Source: Denitrificimonas caeni
GTDB lineage: Bacteria; Pseudomonadota; Gammaproteobacteria; Pseudomonadales; Pseudomonadaceae
Assembly (NCBI RefSeq): GCF_905120345.1
Contig: NZ_CAJHOA010000004.1
Span: 186,001-250,000, forward strand
DNA length: 64,000 bases
Direction: 5' to 3'
Shown here: positions 19,168-28,125 of the stretch, piece after piece
Position numbering within the stretch: position 1 is the first letter of the stretch
Layout: every line of letters starts with the position of its first letter
Translations under genes and position numbers: made by a program
Notes under the pieces: model-generated
The model's input: only the letters and a program-made list of their open reading frames with translations
What the model was told of the DNA's origin: nothing
Database searches by the model: none

Positions 19168-21219
19168 GTGACTGATCAAGACAATCCTCTCCTGCAAGAT
19201 TTTGACTTACCCAGCTACTCAGCTATCCGTCCTGAGCATATCGAACCGGCCATTGACACCATCCTCGCCGACAGTCGTGCGGCGATTGCACAATTATTAA
19301 GTAGCACACACGCGCCGACGTGGGACAGTTTAGTTTTGCCAATGGACGAACTCGGCGCACGCTTAGGTGAAGCGTGGAGCCCAGTCAGTCATCTCAATGC
19401 TGTGTGCAACAGTCCTGAGTTACGGGCAGCCTATGAAGCCTGCCTGCCTAAGTTGTCTGAATTTTGGACGGAGCAAGGACAAAACCGAGCCTTATTTGAT
19501 GCTTACCAAGCGCTGGCCAATAGTCCTGCTGCTGAGCAGTTTTCGATTGCACAAAAAACCATTTTAGAAGATGAGCTGCGTGACTTCCGCTTATCCGGTA
19601 TTGATTTAGAACCCGCCAAGCAAAAACGTTATGGCGAGATTCAAATGCGCCTCTCTGACTTGTCCAGTACCTACTCAAATAACTTGCTGGATGCCACCCA
19701 AGCCTGGACCAAGCATATTACTGATGAGCAGGCGTTAGCTGGCCTCACCGACTCAGCAAAAGAGCAAATGGCCCAAGCAGCACAAGATAAAGGGCTGGAC
19801 GGCTGGTTAATCACCCTTGAGTTCCCCAGCTACTACGCCGTCATGACCTACGCTGATGATCGTCATTTACGTGCCGAAGTCTATCGTGCCTACAGCACTC
19901 GCGCCTCGGATCAAGGTCCCAATGCCGGTCAGCTGGATAACTCGCCAGTGATGGCTGAGATCCTCGATTTGCGCTTAGAACTGGCACAATTACTCGGTTT
20001 CAAAAACTACAGCGAGTTGTCGCTGAGCACCAAAATGGCGGAGTCCTCAGAGCAAGTATTGAGCTTTTTGCACGACCTCGCCGAGCGTAGCAAGCCCTTT
20101 GCCGAGCAAGATTTAACCGAGTTACGCGCTTTTGCCGCTGAGCAGCATGTCAGCGATTTAAACAGCTGGGATATCGGCTATTTTAGCGAAAAACTCCGCG
20201 AACAACGCTACGATATCAGCGAAGAAGAGTTACGCGCCTACTTCCCGATCGACAAAGTATTAAGCGGCCTCTTTGCCATTGTTGAGCAACTGTATGGCAT
20301 CCAAATCACTGAACTGAGCGACTTCGACAGCTGGCACCCTGATGTGCGCTTGTTTGAAATCAGCGAGGACGGCAAACATGTTGGGCGCTTCTTCTTTGAC
20401 CTTTACGCTCGCTCACACAAACGCGGCGGTGCTTGGATGGATGGTTCACGCGATAAGTATCGCGCCGCAAACGGTCAGCTGATCAATCCAATTGCTTACT
20501 TAGTCTGCAACTTCACTCCGGCCAGTCAAGGCAAACCAGCACTACTGACCCACGATGAAGTCACCACTTTATTCCACGAATTCGGCCATGGCCTACACCA
20601 CCTGCTCACTCGTATTGAGTTTGCTGGTGCTTCTGGGATCAACGGTGTGGCATGGGATGCGGTTGAGCTGCCCAGCCAATTTATGGAAAACTGGTGTTGG
20701 GAGCCTGAAGGCTTAGCGCTGATTTCTGGTCATTACGAAACGCAAGACGTACTGCCCAAAGCACTGCTCGACAAAATGCTGGCCGCACGTAACTTCCAAT
20801 CAGGCTTAGGTATGCTGCGTCAGCTCGAGTTTTCACTGTTCGACTTTGAACTGCACTGTAGCCATGGTGATGGCCGTAGCGTACTGGATGTGCTGCACGC
20901 GGTACGTGACCAAGTTGCCGTGATGGTGCCACCGAGTTGGAACCGTTTTGCTAATAGCTTTGCGCATATTTTTGCCGGTGGTTACGCTGCAGGTTACTAC
21001 AGCTACAAATGGGCTGAAGTACTCTCGGCGGATGCTTTTTCGCGCTTTGAAGAAGAAGGCGTACTCAACCCCGTGACCGGCCGGGCTTTCCGTGATGCCA
21101 TCCTTGCCAAAGGTGGCTCACAATCACCCATGCAACTGTTTATCGAGTTTCGCGGACGCGAGCCTGAAATTGATGCATTACTGCGTCACAGTTGCCTCAG
21201 CGACGACCATGCAGCATAA
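19168..21219 (+). CDS. prlC: Oligopeptidase A
   Basis: M3-family zinc oligopeptidase of the cytosol that degrades signal peptides and other short peptides. The zinc motif is TTLFHEFGHGLHHLL (HExxH) with the third ligand Glu downstream. I use the GTG at 19168 (VTDQDNPLLQDFDLP), which has CAGG seven bases upstream and gives 683 residues as in E. coli (680); an ATG 45 bases earlier lacks a ribosome site and adds a non-homologous tail. yheV follows 14 bases after the stop. Confidence 0.95.
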   Translation: MTDQDNPLLQDFDLPSYSAIRPEHIEPAIDTILADSRAAIAQLLSSTHAPTWDSLVLPMDELGARLGEAWSPVSHLNAVCNSPELRAAYEACLPKLSEFWTEQGQNRALFDAYQALANSPAAEQFSIAQKTILEDELRDFRLSGIDLEPAKQKRYGEIQMRLSDLSSTYSNNLLDATQAWTKHITDEQALAGLTDSAKEQMAQAAQDKGLDGWLITLEFPSYYAVMTYADDRHLRAEVYRAYSTRASDQGPNAGQLDNSPVMAEILDLRLELAQLLGFKNYSELSLSTKMAESSEQVLSFLHDLAERSKPFAEQDLTELRAFAAEQHVSDLNSWDIGYFSEKLREQRYDISEEELRAYFPIDKVLSGLFAIVEQLYGIQITELSDFDSWHPDVRLFEISEDGKHVGRFFFDLYARSHKRGGAWMDGSRDKYRAANGQLINPIAYLVCNFTPASQGKPALLTHDEVTTLFHEFGHGLHHLLTRIEFAGASGINGVAWDAVELPSQFMENWCWEPEGLALISGHYETQDVLPKALLDKMLAARNFQSGLGMLRQLEFSLFDFELHCSHGDGRSVLDVLHAVRDQVAVMVPPSWNRFANSFAHIFAGGYAAGYYSYKWAEVLSADAFSRFEEEGVLNPVTGRAFRDAILAKGGSQSPMQLFIEFRGREPEIDALLRHSCLSDDHAA

Positions 21220-21233
21220 CAGACGAGATGATC

Positions 21234-21518
21234 ATGACTACGCCAAGCAATAGCACTGACACTGAACCTAAAAAGCGCTTTATCGCCGGCGCGGTATGCC
21301 CAGCCTGCGAAACCATAGATACCATTCGGATGTGGGAAGTCGATGGCGTTCCGCACCGTGACTGCGTCAAATGTGGTTACGGCGATACCTTAAATGCCGA
21401 CGGTAATTCGATTCCTAATGAATTGGTCACGCGGGTCAATGTTAGCGCTCTGAAAAAGCCCAAGGAAACCACTGGGCAAGCGCTGCAGTTTTTCCCTAAT
21501 CCAAAATTGAAAAAATAG
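21234..21518 (+). CDS. yheV: YheV-family zinc-ribbon protein
   Basis: Small protein of 94 residues with a C2-C2 zinc ribbon: KKRFIAGAVCPACETIDT and later DCVKCGYG, matching E. coli YheV (KRFIAGAKCPAC, CVKCGH). Function unknown. A second ATG six bases upstream (21228) is an alternative start; GAG before the second ATG decides for 21234. It is in an operon with prlC and ends just before a bidirectional terminator. Confidence 0.88.
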   Translation: MTTPSNSTDTEPKKRFIAGAVCPACETIDTIRMWEVDGVPHRDCVKCGYGDTLNADGNSIPNELVTRVNVSALKKPKETTGQALQFFPNPKLKK

Positions 21519-21534
21519 AACGTTAGTTGCACCA

Positions 21535-21563
21535 ATAAAAAACGGCCCTAAGGCCGTTTTTTA
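21535..21563. terminator. Bidirectional terminator yheV / ccpA
   Basis: Stem ACGGCC/GGCCGT with a CTAA loop, T-run on the plus side and an A-run (T-run for the minus transcript) on the other. It serves both convergent genes. Confidence 0.9.
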
Positions 21564-21568
21564 TTCAC

Positions 21569-22573
21569 TCAGGGAGCGACTTTCACAAAGGGCTCAGGGC
21601 GTGGTGTTGCCGGAGTAGATGGCGGCAACATCGGTATAGCAAAATGTGGCTGCTCACCGGTTAAGCTTTTCAAGAACGCGGTAATCTGACTGATCTCAGT
21701 TTTATCAAGCTTACGGCCCAACTGTAAACGCGCCATCACATCCACTGCTTCTTCCAAATTCCAGTAAGCACCGTCATGGAAGTACGGGTAGGTTAATTCG
21801 ACGTTACGCAGAGTAGGCACTTTAAACTTAAAGCGATCTAAGTCATCTCCGGTCAAACCAGCGACACCTTCTGCGGGGTTAGTGGTGGTATAGGCTTCCA
21901 CCAGACCCATTTTCTGAAAGGAGTTGCCACCCACAGCCGGGCCATTGTGACAAGCAGTACAACCCACATCTTTAAACAGTTGATAACCTGCTTTAGCCTC
22001 TGCCGTTAGCGCCGCTTCATCGCCTTTAAGCCACTTATCAAAGGGGGCATTGGGCGTAACTAGCGTTTTTTCAAACTCAGCAATCGCATCAGTGACTTCA
22101 TTAATAGTGATTTTTTCAGTTTTATAAACATTTTTAAACGACTGCACATACTGTGGAATAGACACTAATACACCCACAGCTAAATCGTGAGTAAAGCCCA
22201 TTTCCATAGGGTTAGCAATCGGGCCACCCGCCTGCTCTTGCAAGTCAGCAGCACGACCATCCCAAAACTGTGCCAAGTTCAAACTAGAGTTTAATACTGT
22301 TGGCGAGTTAATCGGACCTTCTTGCCAATTATGGCCAATCGACGACGGTAAATTATCACTACCACCCATGCTCAAGTTATGGCATGAGTTACAGGAGATA
22401 AAGCCAGACTTCGATAAGCGCGGATCAAAAAATAGCTGCTTACCTAATTCAACTTTTGCTTGATCAGTGATCACTGCAGGCTCAATCGGTTGAATCGGTT
22501 CGTTTTTTTGTGGTGCAGCAAAAGCACCAGCACTCAAACTGATAGTCAGTGCTAATACGGATAATCTAAGCAT
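21569..22573 (-). CDS. ccpA: Di-haem cytochrome c peroxidase
   Basis: Periplasmic enzyme that reduces hydrogen peroxide with electrons from cytochrome c. The 334-residue protein has a signal peptide (LSVLALTISLSAGAFAAP) and two haem c sites, CNSCH near residue 60 and CTACH near 207, typical of the CcpA/MauG family; WDGRA and FKVPTLRNVELTYPYFHDG are further family signatures. Ribosome site GAGGAA precedes the ATG. An ANR/FNR-type box lies about 70 bases upstream, in agreement with oxygen-limited expression known for P. aeruginosa CcpR. Confidence 0.94.
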   Translation of the reverse strand: MLRLSVLALTISLSAGAFAAPQKNEPIQPIEPAVITDQAKVELGKQLFFDPRLSKSGFISCNSCHNLSMGGSDNLPSSIGHNWQEGPINSPTVLNSSLNLAQFWDGRAADLQEQAGGPIANPMEMGFTHDLAVGVLVSIPQYVQSFKNVYKTEKITINEVTDAIAEFEKTLVTPNAPFDKWLKGDEAALTAEAKAGYQLFKDVGCTACHNGPAVGGNSFQKMGLVEAYTTTNPAEGVAGLTGDDLDRFKFKVPTLRNVELTYPYFHDGAYWNLEEAVDVMARLQLGRKLDKTEISQITAFLKSLTGEQPHFAIPMLPPSTPATPRPEPFVKVAP

Positions 22574-22642
22574 CAGGTTATTCCTCTATGGAATGTCATA
22601 TCTTTCTTATAGCTAGCATGCTTGATAGCACATGGCCTTTAT

Positions 22643-22656
22643 TTGACCTAAATCAA
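22643..22656 (-). promoter_or_regulatory. ANR/FNR-type box upstream of ccpA
   Basis: TTGACCTAAATCAA matches the consensus TTGAT-N4-ATCAA at 9 of 10 defined positions. It sits 70-83 bases before the ccpA start, a normal place for class II activation. Confidence 0.75.
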
Positions 22657-22717
22657 TCAAACCAAGTTATTAGTTATAATTAATTGATAATAAAGTCTGA
22701 CCACGTCCAAGCTTAAT

Positions 22718-24457
22718 TTAAGTGGATAGCTCGGCGCTGCGCGCAACACTGGCAGGATCCAATGTTTGCATGGCCGCATATTGACTGACAAAGACCTGTC
22801 CACCAAAGTGCCGAAGAAACTCTGAGCGATGCAGTTGATCCATGACTGGGCCTTTCACCTCAGATAAATGCAACTGCACACCGGCCGCGGTTAAGCGTTC
22901 AGCAATGGCTTCCAAACTATCTAGAGCACTGGCATCGATTAGATTGACACCGGAACACATCAGCACTAAATACTGACAGTGTGGATACTCCACCATCAAC
23001 TCGGTGATGCCTTCTTCTAGATAGCGAGCATTCGGAAAGTACAAGCTTTCATCAACCCGCAACGACACCACAAACTCGCTTTGAATCACTGAAAAACGCT
23101 CAATATTACGGAAATGCTCACTGCCGGGTAGCTGGCCAACCACAGCACTATGCGGCCGACTGGTACGCCATAAAAATAGCAGCAGTGACAAGCTGACACC
23201 CATCACAATACCGATTTCCACGCCCATCAACAGTACACCGAGTATGGTCGCCGCTTGCGCAATAAAATCTTGTTTAGAAAAACGCCAAGTACGCTTTAAA
23301 GACCCCAAGTCAACCAGACTTAATACCGCAACAATAATAGTCGCGGCCAACACTGCATGCGGTAAGTTATGGAATAAAGGGGTGAAAAATAACGCCGTAA
23401 TAGCAATACCAATTGCCGTTAATACCCCTGCCATCGGCGTTTTAGCGCCAGCATCAAAGTTAACAATTGAACGAGCAAAACCACCGGTCACCGGAAAACC
23501 ACCACTGACGGCTGCGGCAATGTTAGCTGCGCCTAAACCGACCAACTCTTGGTCTGGATCAATGCGCTCACGACGCTTCGCCGCCAACGTTTGCGCAACC
23601 GATACCGACTCAACAAAACCCACTAGGCTAATCAATACAGCGGCAGGCAATAACTGCATGGTTAGTTGCCAATCCATGGTGGGCAAGCGCAAGATCGGTA
23701 AGCCCTTGGGAATCGAGCCAACCACTTGTACACCACTACTTTCCAAGTGCCCGAAGGTAACCACCAATACCGAAGCAATAATAGTCAATACAGGGCCCGT
23801 TTTGGTTAAGCTATCTGCCCATACTGGTGTGCACCCTACAGCCAATAACGAGCTTTTTAAACGGGTACGTGCCAGCTGTAAAAACAGCAAGGACAAACCG
23901 CCAATAACTAGCGTCGGCACGTTTATATAAGGTATTTGCTCGGCTAATGATGGCACTAACTGCAAGACGGTTTGCCCGTCGGCTTTAACCCCTAAAATAT
24001 GCTTAAGCTGGCTTAAAGCAATCAGTAAACCTGACGCACTAATAAAACCAGAAATCACTGGATGACTTAGGAAATTGGCTAAAAAGCCCAGTCGCAGCAG
24101 CGCCATCAACAACAAGATCAGCCCTGATAAAGCCGCCAACAACATCGCGGCACCAATATAAGCCGCAGACCCTGGAGGAAACATCGGTGCTAAGGCTGCT
24201 GCAGTCATTAATGAAATAACCGCGACCGGCCCCACCGCCAACGTGCGGCTTGAGCCAAAAATCGCATACAACAACAGCGGCGCGATACTGGCATAGAGTC
24301 CAGTAATCGGCGGTAAACCGGCCAGCATAGCGTAGGCTAAACTTTGCGGAATCAGCATCAAGGTAACAATCACCGCAGCCAAACCATCTTTGCCTGCGGT
24401 AACACGGTTATAAGAGGCTGCCCAGTCGAGACAGGGCAGCCAACGTTTTACATTCAC
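22718..24457 (-). CDS. SulP family anion transporter with STAS domain
   Basis: Inner-membrane SLC26/SulP transporter of 579 residues: about 12-14 membrane helices (residues 25-430) with GLPPITGLYASIAPLLLYAIFG and the QELVGLGAANIAAAVSGGFPVTGGFARS region typical of the family, then a cytoplasmic STAS domain (about 450-570, with NLIDASALDSLEAIAERL). The substrate is probably sulfate or a related anion, inferred from the operon: it follows the sulfide oxidation genes with a GTGA overlap. It could export sulfate or sulfite made by the pathway, or take up bicarbonate; sequence alone cannot decide. Confidence 0.88.
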   Translation of the reverse strand: MNVKRWLPCLDWAASYNRVTAGKDGLAAVIVTLMLIPQSLAYAMLAGLPPITGLYASIAPLLLYAIFGSSRTLAVGPVAVISLMTAAALAPMFPPGSAAYIGAAMLLAALSGLILLLMALLRLGFLANFLSHPVISGFISASGLLIALSQLKHILGVKADGQTVLQLVPSLAEQIPYINVPTLVIGGLSLLFLQLARTRLKSSLLAVGCTPVWADSLTKTGPVLTIIASVLVVTFGHLESSGVQVVGSIPKGLPILRLPTMDWQLTMQLLPAAVLISLVGFVESVSVAQTLAAKRRERIDPDQELVGLGAANIAAAVSGGFPVTGGFARSIVNFDAGAKTPMAGVLTAIGIAITALFFTPLFHNLPHAVLAATIIVAVLSLVDLGSLKRTWRFSKQDFIAQAATILGVLLMGVEIGIVMGVSLSLLLFLWRTSRPHSAVVGQLPGSEHFRNIERFSVIQSEFVVSLRVDESLYFPNARYLEEGITELMVEYPHCQYLVLMCSGVNLIDASALDSLEAIAERLTAAGVQLHLSEVKGPVMDQLHRSEFLRHFGGQVFVSQYAAMQTLDPASVARSAELST

Positions 24458-26196
24458 TCTTTTTTACCTGCCTCAAAATCACAGGCCTGCTCTGCAACAG
24501 GCGCTTGTGGCTCATGATCAAGAAGCTGCGGCTTGGCTAACCACTCACGACCTTTGAGCATCATGTCGAAGTAAATGGTTGGCATGCAACGCGCTTTCAG
24601 CAGCCAAGCGAAACGTCGCGCAGTCCTTGGCTCGAGTGGAAAAGTAGGTAACAGTTTCCCACCATAGCCAAACTCAGCCAGTACCGCTTTACCGCGCTCA
24701 ACCACTAACGGACAGGCACCGTAACCGTCATACACGGCACGCACACCACGACCGGCCAGTACTGCTAGGATATTTTCCGCGACCACTGGTGCTTGCTTAC
24801 GTACCGCTGCTGCGGTTTTAGCATTAGGCGTTGAGCAGACATCACCTAAGCCAAAAATATTACCGTAGCGGGCATGACGTAAAGTGTCGTTATGTACCTC
24901 AAGCCAGCCTTCAGGGTTGGCCAAGACACTCTCACGAATAAAGCGTGGTGCGCGTTGTGGCGGTACCACATGTAACAAATTGAATGACTTTTCGATACGC
25001 TGCTGTTGGCCTTCAGCATCCGTGATCTTGAACCAAGCCTTACCTGCAGGACCATCCACTTCAACCAAGTCATGATGAAAATTCAATTGAGTTTTATATT
25101 TTTCAATATAAGTCATTAACGTTGGGACAAAATCTGCCACGCCAAATAAGGCACCACCCGCAGTACAAAACTCAGTATCAATGGCGTCTAACACGCCTTG
25201 CTTGAGCCACCAATCAGCAGACATATACAACGCTTTCTGTGGTGCGCCAGCACATTTAATTGGCATCGGCGGCTGCGTAAAAATCGCCCGACCTTTGCGC
25301 AGATTCTGTACCAGTTGCCACGTATAGGGGGCCAGTTCTAAGACATAGTTAGAGGTCACGCCATTCTTACCGAGGGTTTCACGTAAACCCTTAATAGCAT
25401 CCCAATGCAGCTTTAAGCCTGGGCAGACAATCAACGTACGATAAGCAAGCTGACGCCCATCCTCCAAGACCACAGTGTTCTGCTCTGGCAAAAAGCCTGT
25501 TACTGCAGCGCGAATCCACTGGGCCTTCTCCGGTATACAAAGTTGCATCGCGCGTTCAGTTTGTGAGCGAGTAAACACCCCCGCACCCACCATGGTCCAG
25601 CCGGGCTGATAATAATGCGCCTCACTGGGATCAATCACACCAATACGCAGGTTTGCATCACGACGGAGCAAACTCGCTGTAACCGAACAGCCGGCAGCAC
25701 CACCGCCCACCACCAAGACATCATAACGGTTACTCTTGGCCGCCTGCGCCGCATCGGGCACACACACTTGTTCAGTCCAGCGTTGCTGCAAACGCGGCAC
25801 TAGACCGGTCAGATCATAACCAACTGTTTTGGCGGTCGCGAGAATGGCTGAGGAATCCAGATGATGCGCCTCACTCAGCGCCCATAGGCTGGTCGAGCGG
25901 GTACCGGTTCGGCAAAAAGCCAGTACTGGCCCTTTCACTTGGGCTAACAGCTGAGCAAAATCACTGACATTTTGATCACTGATTTGCCCAGCAATCACTG
26001 GGAGATAATGGTATTGCAAACCTAACGCTTGCGCTGCCGCGGCTATCTCAGCATTGCTCGGCTGCCCCTCACCTTCATCGTCAGGTCGATTGTTGATTAC
26101 CGTTAGAAAACCCGACGACGCGACTGAAGCCATATCCGCCGGTTGCACTTGGCCAATCACGGATAAAAAAGGTGTGAGTTGTTTGATTGCTTCCAT
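24454..26196 (-). CDS. DUF442-sulfide:quinone oxidoreductase fusion
   Basis: 580-residue fusion. Residues 1-110 are the DUF442/TIGR01244 phosphatase-like sulfurtransferase domain with the Cys loop AFCRTGTRSTSLW. From about residue 155 follows an FAD/NAD(P)-binding sulfide:quinone oxidoreductase-like domain (DVLVVGGGAAGCSVTASLLRR as the dinucleotide loop; GNIFGLGDVCSTPNAKTAAA as the second FAD motif). Expected to oxidise sulfide to persulfide and hand it to an acceptor at the membrane. It lies between the persulfide dioxygenase and the SulP transporter, which supports a sulfide detoxification role. Confidence 0.88.
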   Translation of the reverse strand: MEAIKQLTPFLSVIGQVQPADMASVASSGFLTVINNRPDDEGEGQPSNAEIAAAAQALGLQYHYLPVIAGQISDQNVSDFAQLLAQVKGPVLAFCRTGTRSTSLWALSEAHHLDSSAILATAKTVGYDLTGLVPRLQQRWTEQVCVPDAAQAAKSNRYDVLVVGGGAAGCSVTASLLRRDANLRIGVIDPSEAHYYQPGWTMVGAGVFTRSQTERAMQLCIPEKAQWIRAAVTGFLPEQNTVVLEDGRQLAYRTLIVCPGLKLHWDAIKGLRETLGKNGVTSNYVLELAPYTWQLVQNLRKGRAIFTQPPMPIKCAGAPQKALYMSADWWLKQGVLDAIDTEFCTAGGALFGVADFVPTLMTYIEKYKTQLNFHHDLVEVDGPAGKAWFKITDAEGQQQRIEKSFNLLHVVPPQRAPRFIRESVLANPEGWLEVHNDTLRHARYGNIFGLGDVCSTPNAKTAAAVRKQAPVVAENILAVLAGRGVRAVYDGYGACPLVVERGKAVLAEFGYGGKLLPTFPLEPRTARRFAWLLKARCMPTIYFDMMLKGREWLAKPQLLDHEPQAPVAEQACDFEAGKKE

Positions 26197-26212
26197 CGGT
26201 GAGGCTCCACAG

Positions 26213-27076
26213 CTACAGTGCGTTGAGAGGAATTTTCAAATAGCGTACACCATTATTTTCCGCAGGAGGAAACTCACCTGCACGCATGTTTATTTGCACA
26301 GATGGCAGTATCAGCGTGGGCATCGACAAGCTTGCATCGCGCTCGTTACGCATCGCCACAAACTCATCCTCGCTAATCCCTTGATGCACATGAATATTGT
26401 GCTGACGCTCAGCGACAACCGTAGTTTCATGACAGTATTCTTCGCGACCTGGCGCTTTATAGTCATGGCACATAAACATACGAGTACTGTCAGGCAGTTC
26501 GAATAAACGCTGAATAGAGGCATACAACATACGAGCATCGCCCCCTGGAAAATCGCAGCGGGCGGTCCCGTAATCAGGCATAAACAAGGTGTCACCGACA
26601 AAAACAGCATCGCCTATCAAATAACTTAAACAAGCAGGGGTATGCCCCGGCGTATGCAGCACTTGCACACTCAGCCCACCAAAAATTAAGCGATCGCCTT
26701 CGTTGAGCAAACGATCAAACTGGCTACCATCAGTGGCGAATGCCTCCTCCACATTAAACAGCTCAGCAAACACCTGCTGCACCGTTGTGATGTGAGCACC
26801 AATCGCTAGTTGCCCACCCAACTCTTGCTTAAGATAGGGCGCAGCCGATAAATGATCAGCGTGCACATGAGTTTCTAACAGCCATTCCACAATCAGCTGT
26901 TGTTCACGCACAAAAGATACTATTTTTTCAGCACTTGCAGTGTTGCTACGACCCGACGCCGGATCATAATCCAGCACCGAATCAATAATCACACAGGACT
27001 GCGAGGCAGGGTCACGTACGACATAGCTGTAGGTAAAGGTGACGGGATCAAAAAAAGTTGTCACTACAGGCCGCAT
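26213..27076 (-). CDS. MBL-fold persulfide dioxygenase (ETHE1/Blh-like)
   Basis: Metallo-beta-lactamase-fold enzyme, 287 residues, with the metal motif THVHADHLSAA (HxHxDH), HTPGHTPACLSY, FVGDTLFMPDYGTARCDFPGGD and MFMCHDYKAPGR, all typical of ETHE1-type glutathione persulfide dioxygenases and of the Blh protein of BigR operons. It oxidises persulfide to sulfite. First gene of the transcript with the SQR fusion and SulP; strong ribosome site GAGGAGG. A palindrome that may be the operator lies 62-74 bases upstream. Confidence 0.9.
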   Translation of the reverse strand: MRPVVTTFFDPVTFTYSYVVRDPASQSCVIIDSVLDYDPASGRSNTASAEKIVSFVREQQLIVEWLLETHVHADHLSAAPYLKQELGGQLAIGAHITTVQQVFAELFNVEEAFATDGSQFDRLLNEGDRLIFGGLSVQVLHTPGHTPACLSYLIGDAVFVGDTLFMPDYGTARCDFPGGDARMLYASIQRLFELPDSTRMFMCHDYKAPGREEYCHETTVVAERQHNIHVHQGISEDEFVAMRNERDASLSMPTLILPSVQINMRAGEFPPAENNGVRYLKIPLNAL

Positions 27077-27137
27077 AACACCTCCTCACAGAAATACTAA
27101 AGAAACTTATAAAGTATCATACACAATAAAAAGGAAT

Positions 27138-27150
27138 ATGCTTATAGCAT
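27138..27150 (-). promoter_or_regulatory. Candidate operator palindrome ahead of persulfide dioxygenase
   Basis: ATGCT-TAT-AGCAT, a perfect 5-bp inverted repeat in AT-rich DNA, lies 62-74 bases before the start codon, roughly at the -35 region if TATGAT closer to the gene is the -10. A related sequence occurs at 27509-27521 in the same regulon. BigR/SqrR proteins bind AT-rich palindromes; assignment is inference. Confidence 0.45.
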
Positions 27151-27186
27151 TTGGGAATATAAAGACGAAGAACTCATCTAATAGCT

Positions 27187-27212
27187 ATAAAAAAGGCACC
27201 TCGAAGGTGCCT
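27187..27212 (-). terminator. Terminator after DUF2892 gene
   Basis: Stem GGCACC/GGTGCC with a 4-5 base loop followed in the minus transcript by seven T. It separates the regulator/DUF2892 transcript from the persulfide dioxygenase operon. Confidence 0.88.
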
Positions 27213-27236
27213 TGATTACTGCATGCTGTACAGGTG

Positions 27237-27440
27237 TTATTTTTTATTGCAGCTTTTAGTACCACAGGTATTTAAACCAATGATGCTGTAGAGAGGGCAG
27301 CTGCCTAGTGCGCCAGTCACAATCGGCACAACACCTAGCCAACCCCACCAACCTATTGTACCGGTCAACGTTAGAACGACGAGAACAAGTCCGACAATAA
27401 TACGCAAAGCACGATCAATTGAACCCATATTGCTTTTCAT
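27237..27440 (-). CDS. DUF2892 (YgaP-like) membrane protein
   Basis: 67-residue protein with two membrane helices (IIVGLVLVVLTLTGTIGWWGW and VPIVTGALGSCPLYSIIGL) and a cysteine-containing C-terminus (CPLY, CGTKSC). The N-terminal MGSIDRALRIIVG signature is that of DUF2892, the membrane part of the rhodanese YgaP. Such proteins often accompany BigR-type sulfide modules; function unclear. Ribosome site GAGGAA fits the ATG at 27438-27440. Lies 114 bases after the ArsR gene. Confidence 0.85.
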   Translation of the reverse strand: MKSNMGSIDRALRIIVGLVLVVLTLTGTIGWWGWLGVVPIVTGALGSCPLYSIIGLNTCGTKSCNKK

Positions 27441-27508
27441 AATAATTCCTCACTGCTGCTTTCAAGATGTCACACTAGCAATATACTATACAGAGAGATA
27501 AATTGTTT

Positions 27509-27521
27509 ATGCTTAAGCGAT
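27509..27521 (-). promoter_or_regulatory. Second candidate operator, upstream of DUF2892 gene
   Basis: ATGCTTAAGCGAT, with the perfect 8-base palindrome GCTTAAGC at its centre, resembles the 27138-27150 site and lies between the ArsR gene and the DUF2892 gene. Weak on its own; noted because of the shared ATGCTTA half. Confidence 0.3.
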
Positions 27522-27554
27522 TTTTCTATGAGCCTGTCATATTGTGTTGAGAGG

Positions 27555-27881
27555 TTATTCAGCAACATCACTACAGAAGATGCCATATAGCGTTTCAATA
27601 ATAGATAACGCCTGCGGACTACTGATACTGTAATAAATTTGCCGCCCATCACGACGGGTATCCACTAACCCTTCGCGGCGCAAAACACCTAATTGTTGAG
27701 ATAAAGTGGGCTGGACAATTTTCAGACGTTCTTCTAGCTCGCCTACATTCATCTCGCCGTGCACCAGTTGGCATAACAATAACAGCCGATCAGGGTTACC
27801 CAGCGCTTTCAACAGCTGTCCTGCAGCTTCTGCATTATCACGCAATTGATCAATATCGATCAAAATAGCCGAGTTATTCAT
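27555..27881 (-). CDS. ArsR-family regulator, BigR/SqrR-like persulfide sensor
   Basis: 108-residue winged-helix repressor. Recognition helix region IVQPTLSQQLGVLRREGLV and wing RRDGRQIYYSIS are typical ArsR. It has exactly two cysteines, C37 (LLLLCQLV, in the alpha2 position) and C103 (YGIFCSDV, last helix), the pair that in BigR and SqrR forms a polysulfide bridge and releases DNA. Ribosome site AGGGTG before the ATG. The downstream sulfide genes are the obvious targets. The metal sites of arsenic-type ArsR (CxC) are absent. Confidence 0.88.
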   Translation of the reverse strand: MNNSAILIDIDQLRDNAEAAGQLLKALGNPDRLLLLCQLVHGEMNVGELEERLKIVQPTLSQQLGVLRREGLVDTRRDGRQIYYSISSPQALSIIETLYGIFCSDVAE

Positions 27882-28125
27882 TTATTGCACCCTAAAGCAA
27901 GTCATAGCAGAATCATTTTGGCGGTGATAATCGATGCTCAGCAGCGCTCTCACCAACAAACTATTCTGCCTATTATTTATGATTACTATAACCCCACCTT
28001 TAAGTATTAAAAAATAGGGTGAGCAAGCATAAGCCAATAATGAAAAATAGTATAAATTTTCTATAGTGTAGGAGCATATTTTGCCCCTTTTACTGACCGC
28101 TTTGCATTGATACACAACAAGTATA

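Noticed and set aside
23244-23930. Plus-strand open frame of 228 codons
   Set aside because: It is exactly antisense to the SulP transporter, has no ribosome site and a low-complexity, Ala/Thr/Lys-rich translation typical of a shadow frame.
27882-28115. Minus-strand 77-codon frame upstream of the ArsR gene
   Set aside because: No homology, no ribosome site, and it covers the region where the regulator promoter must lie.
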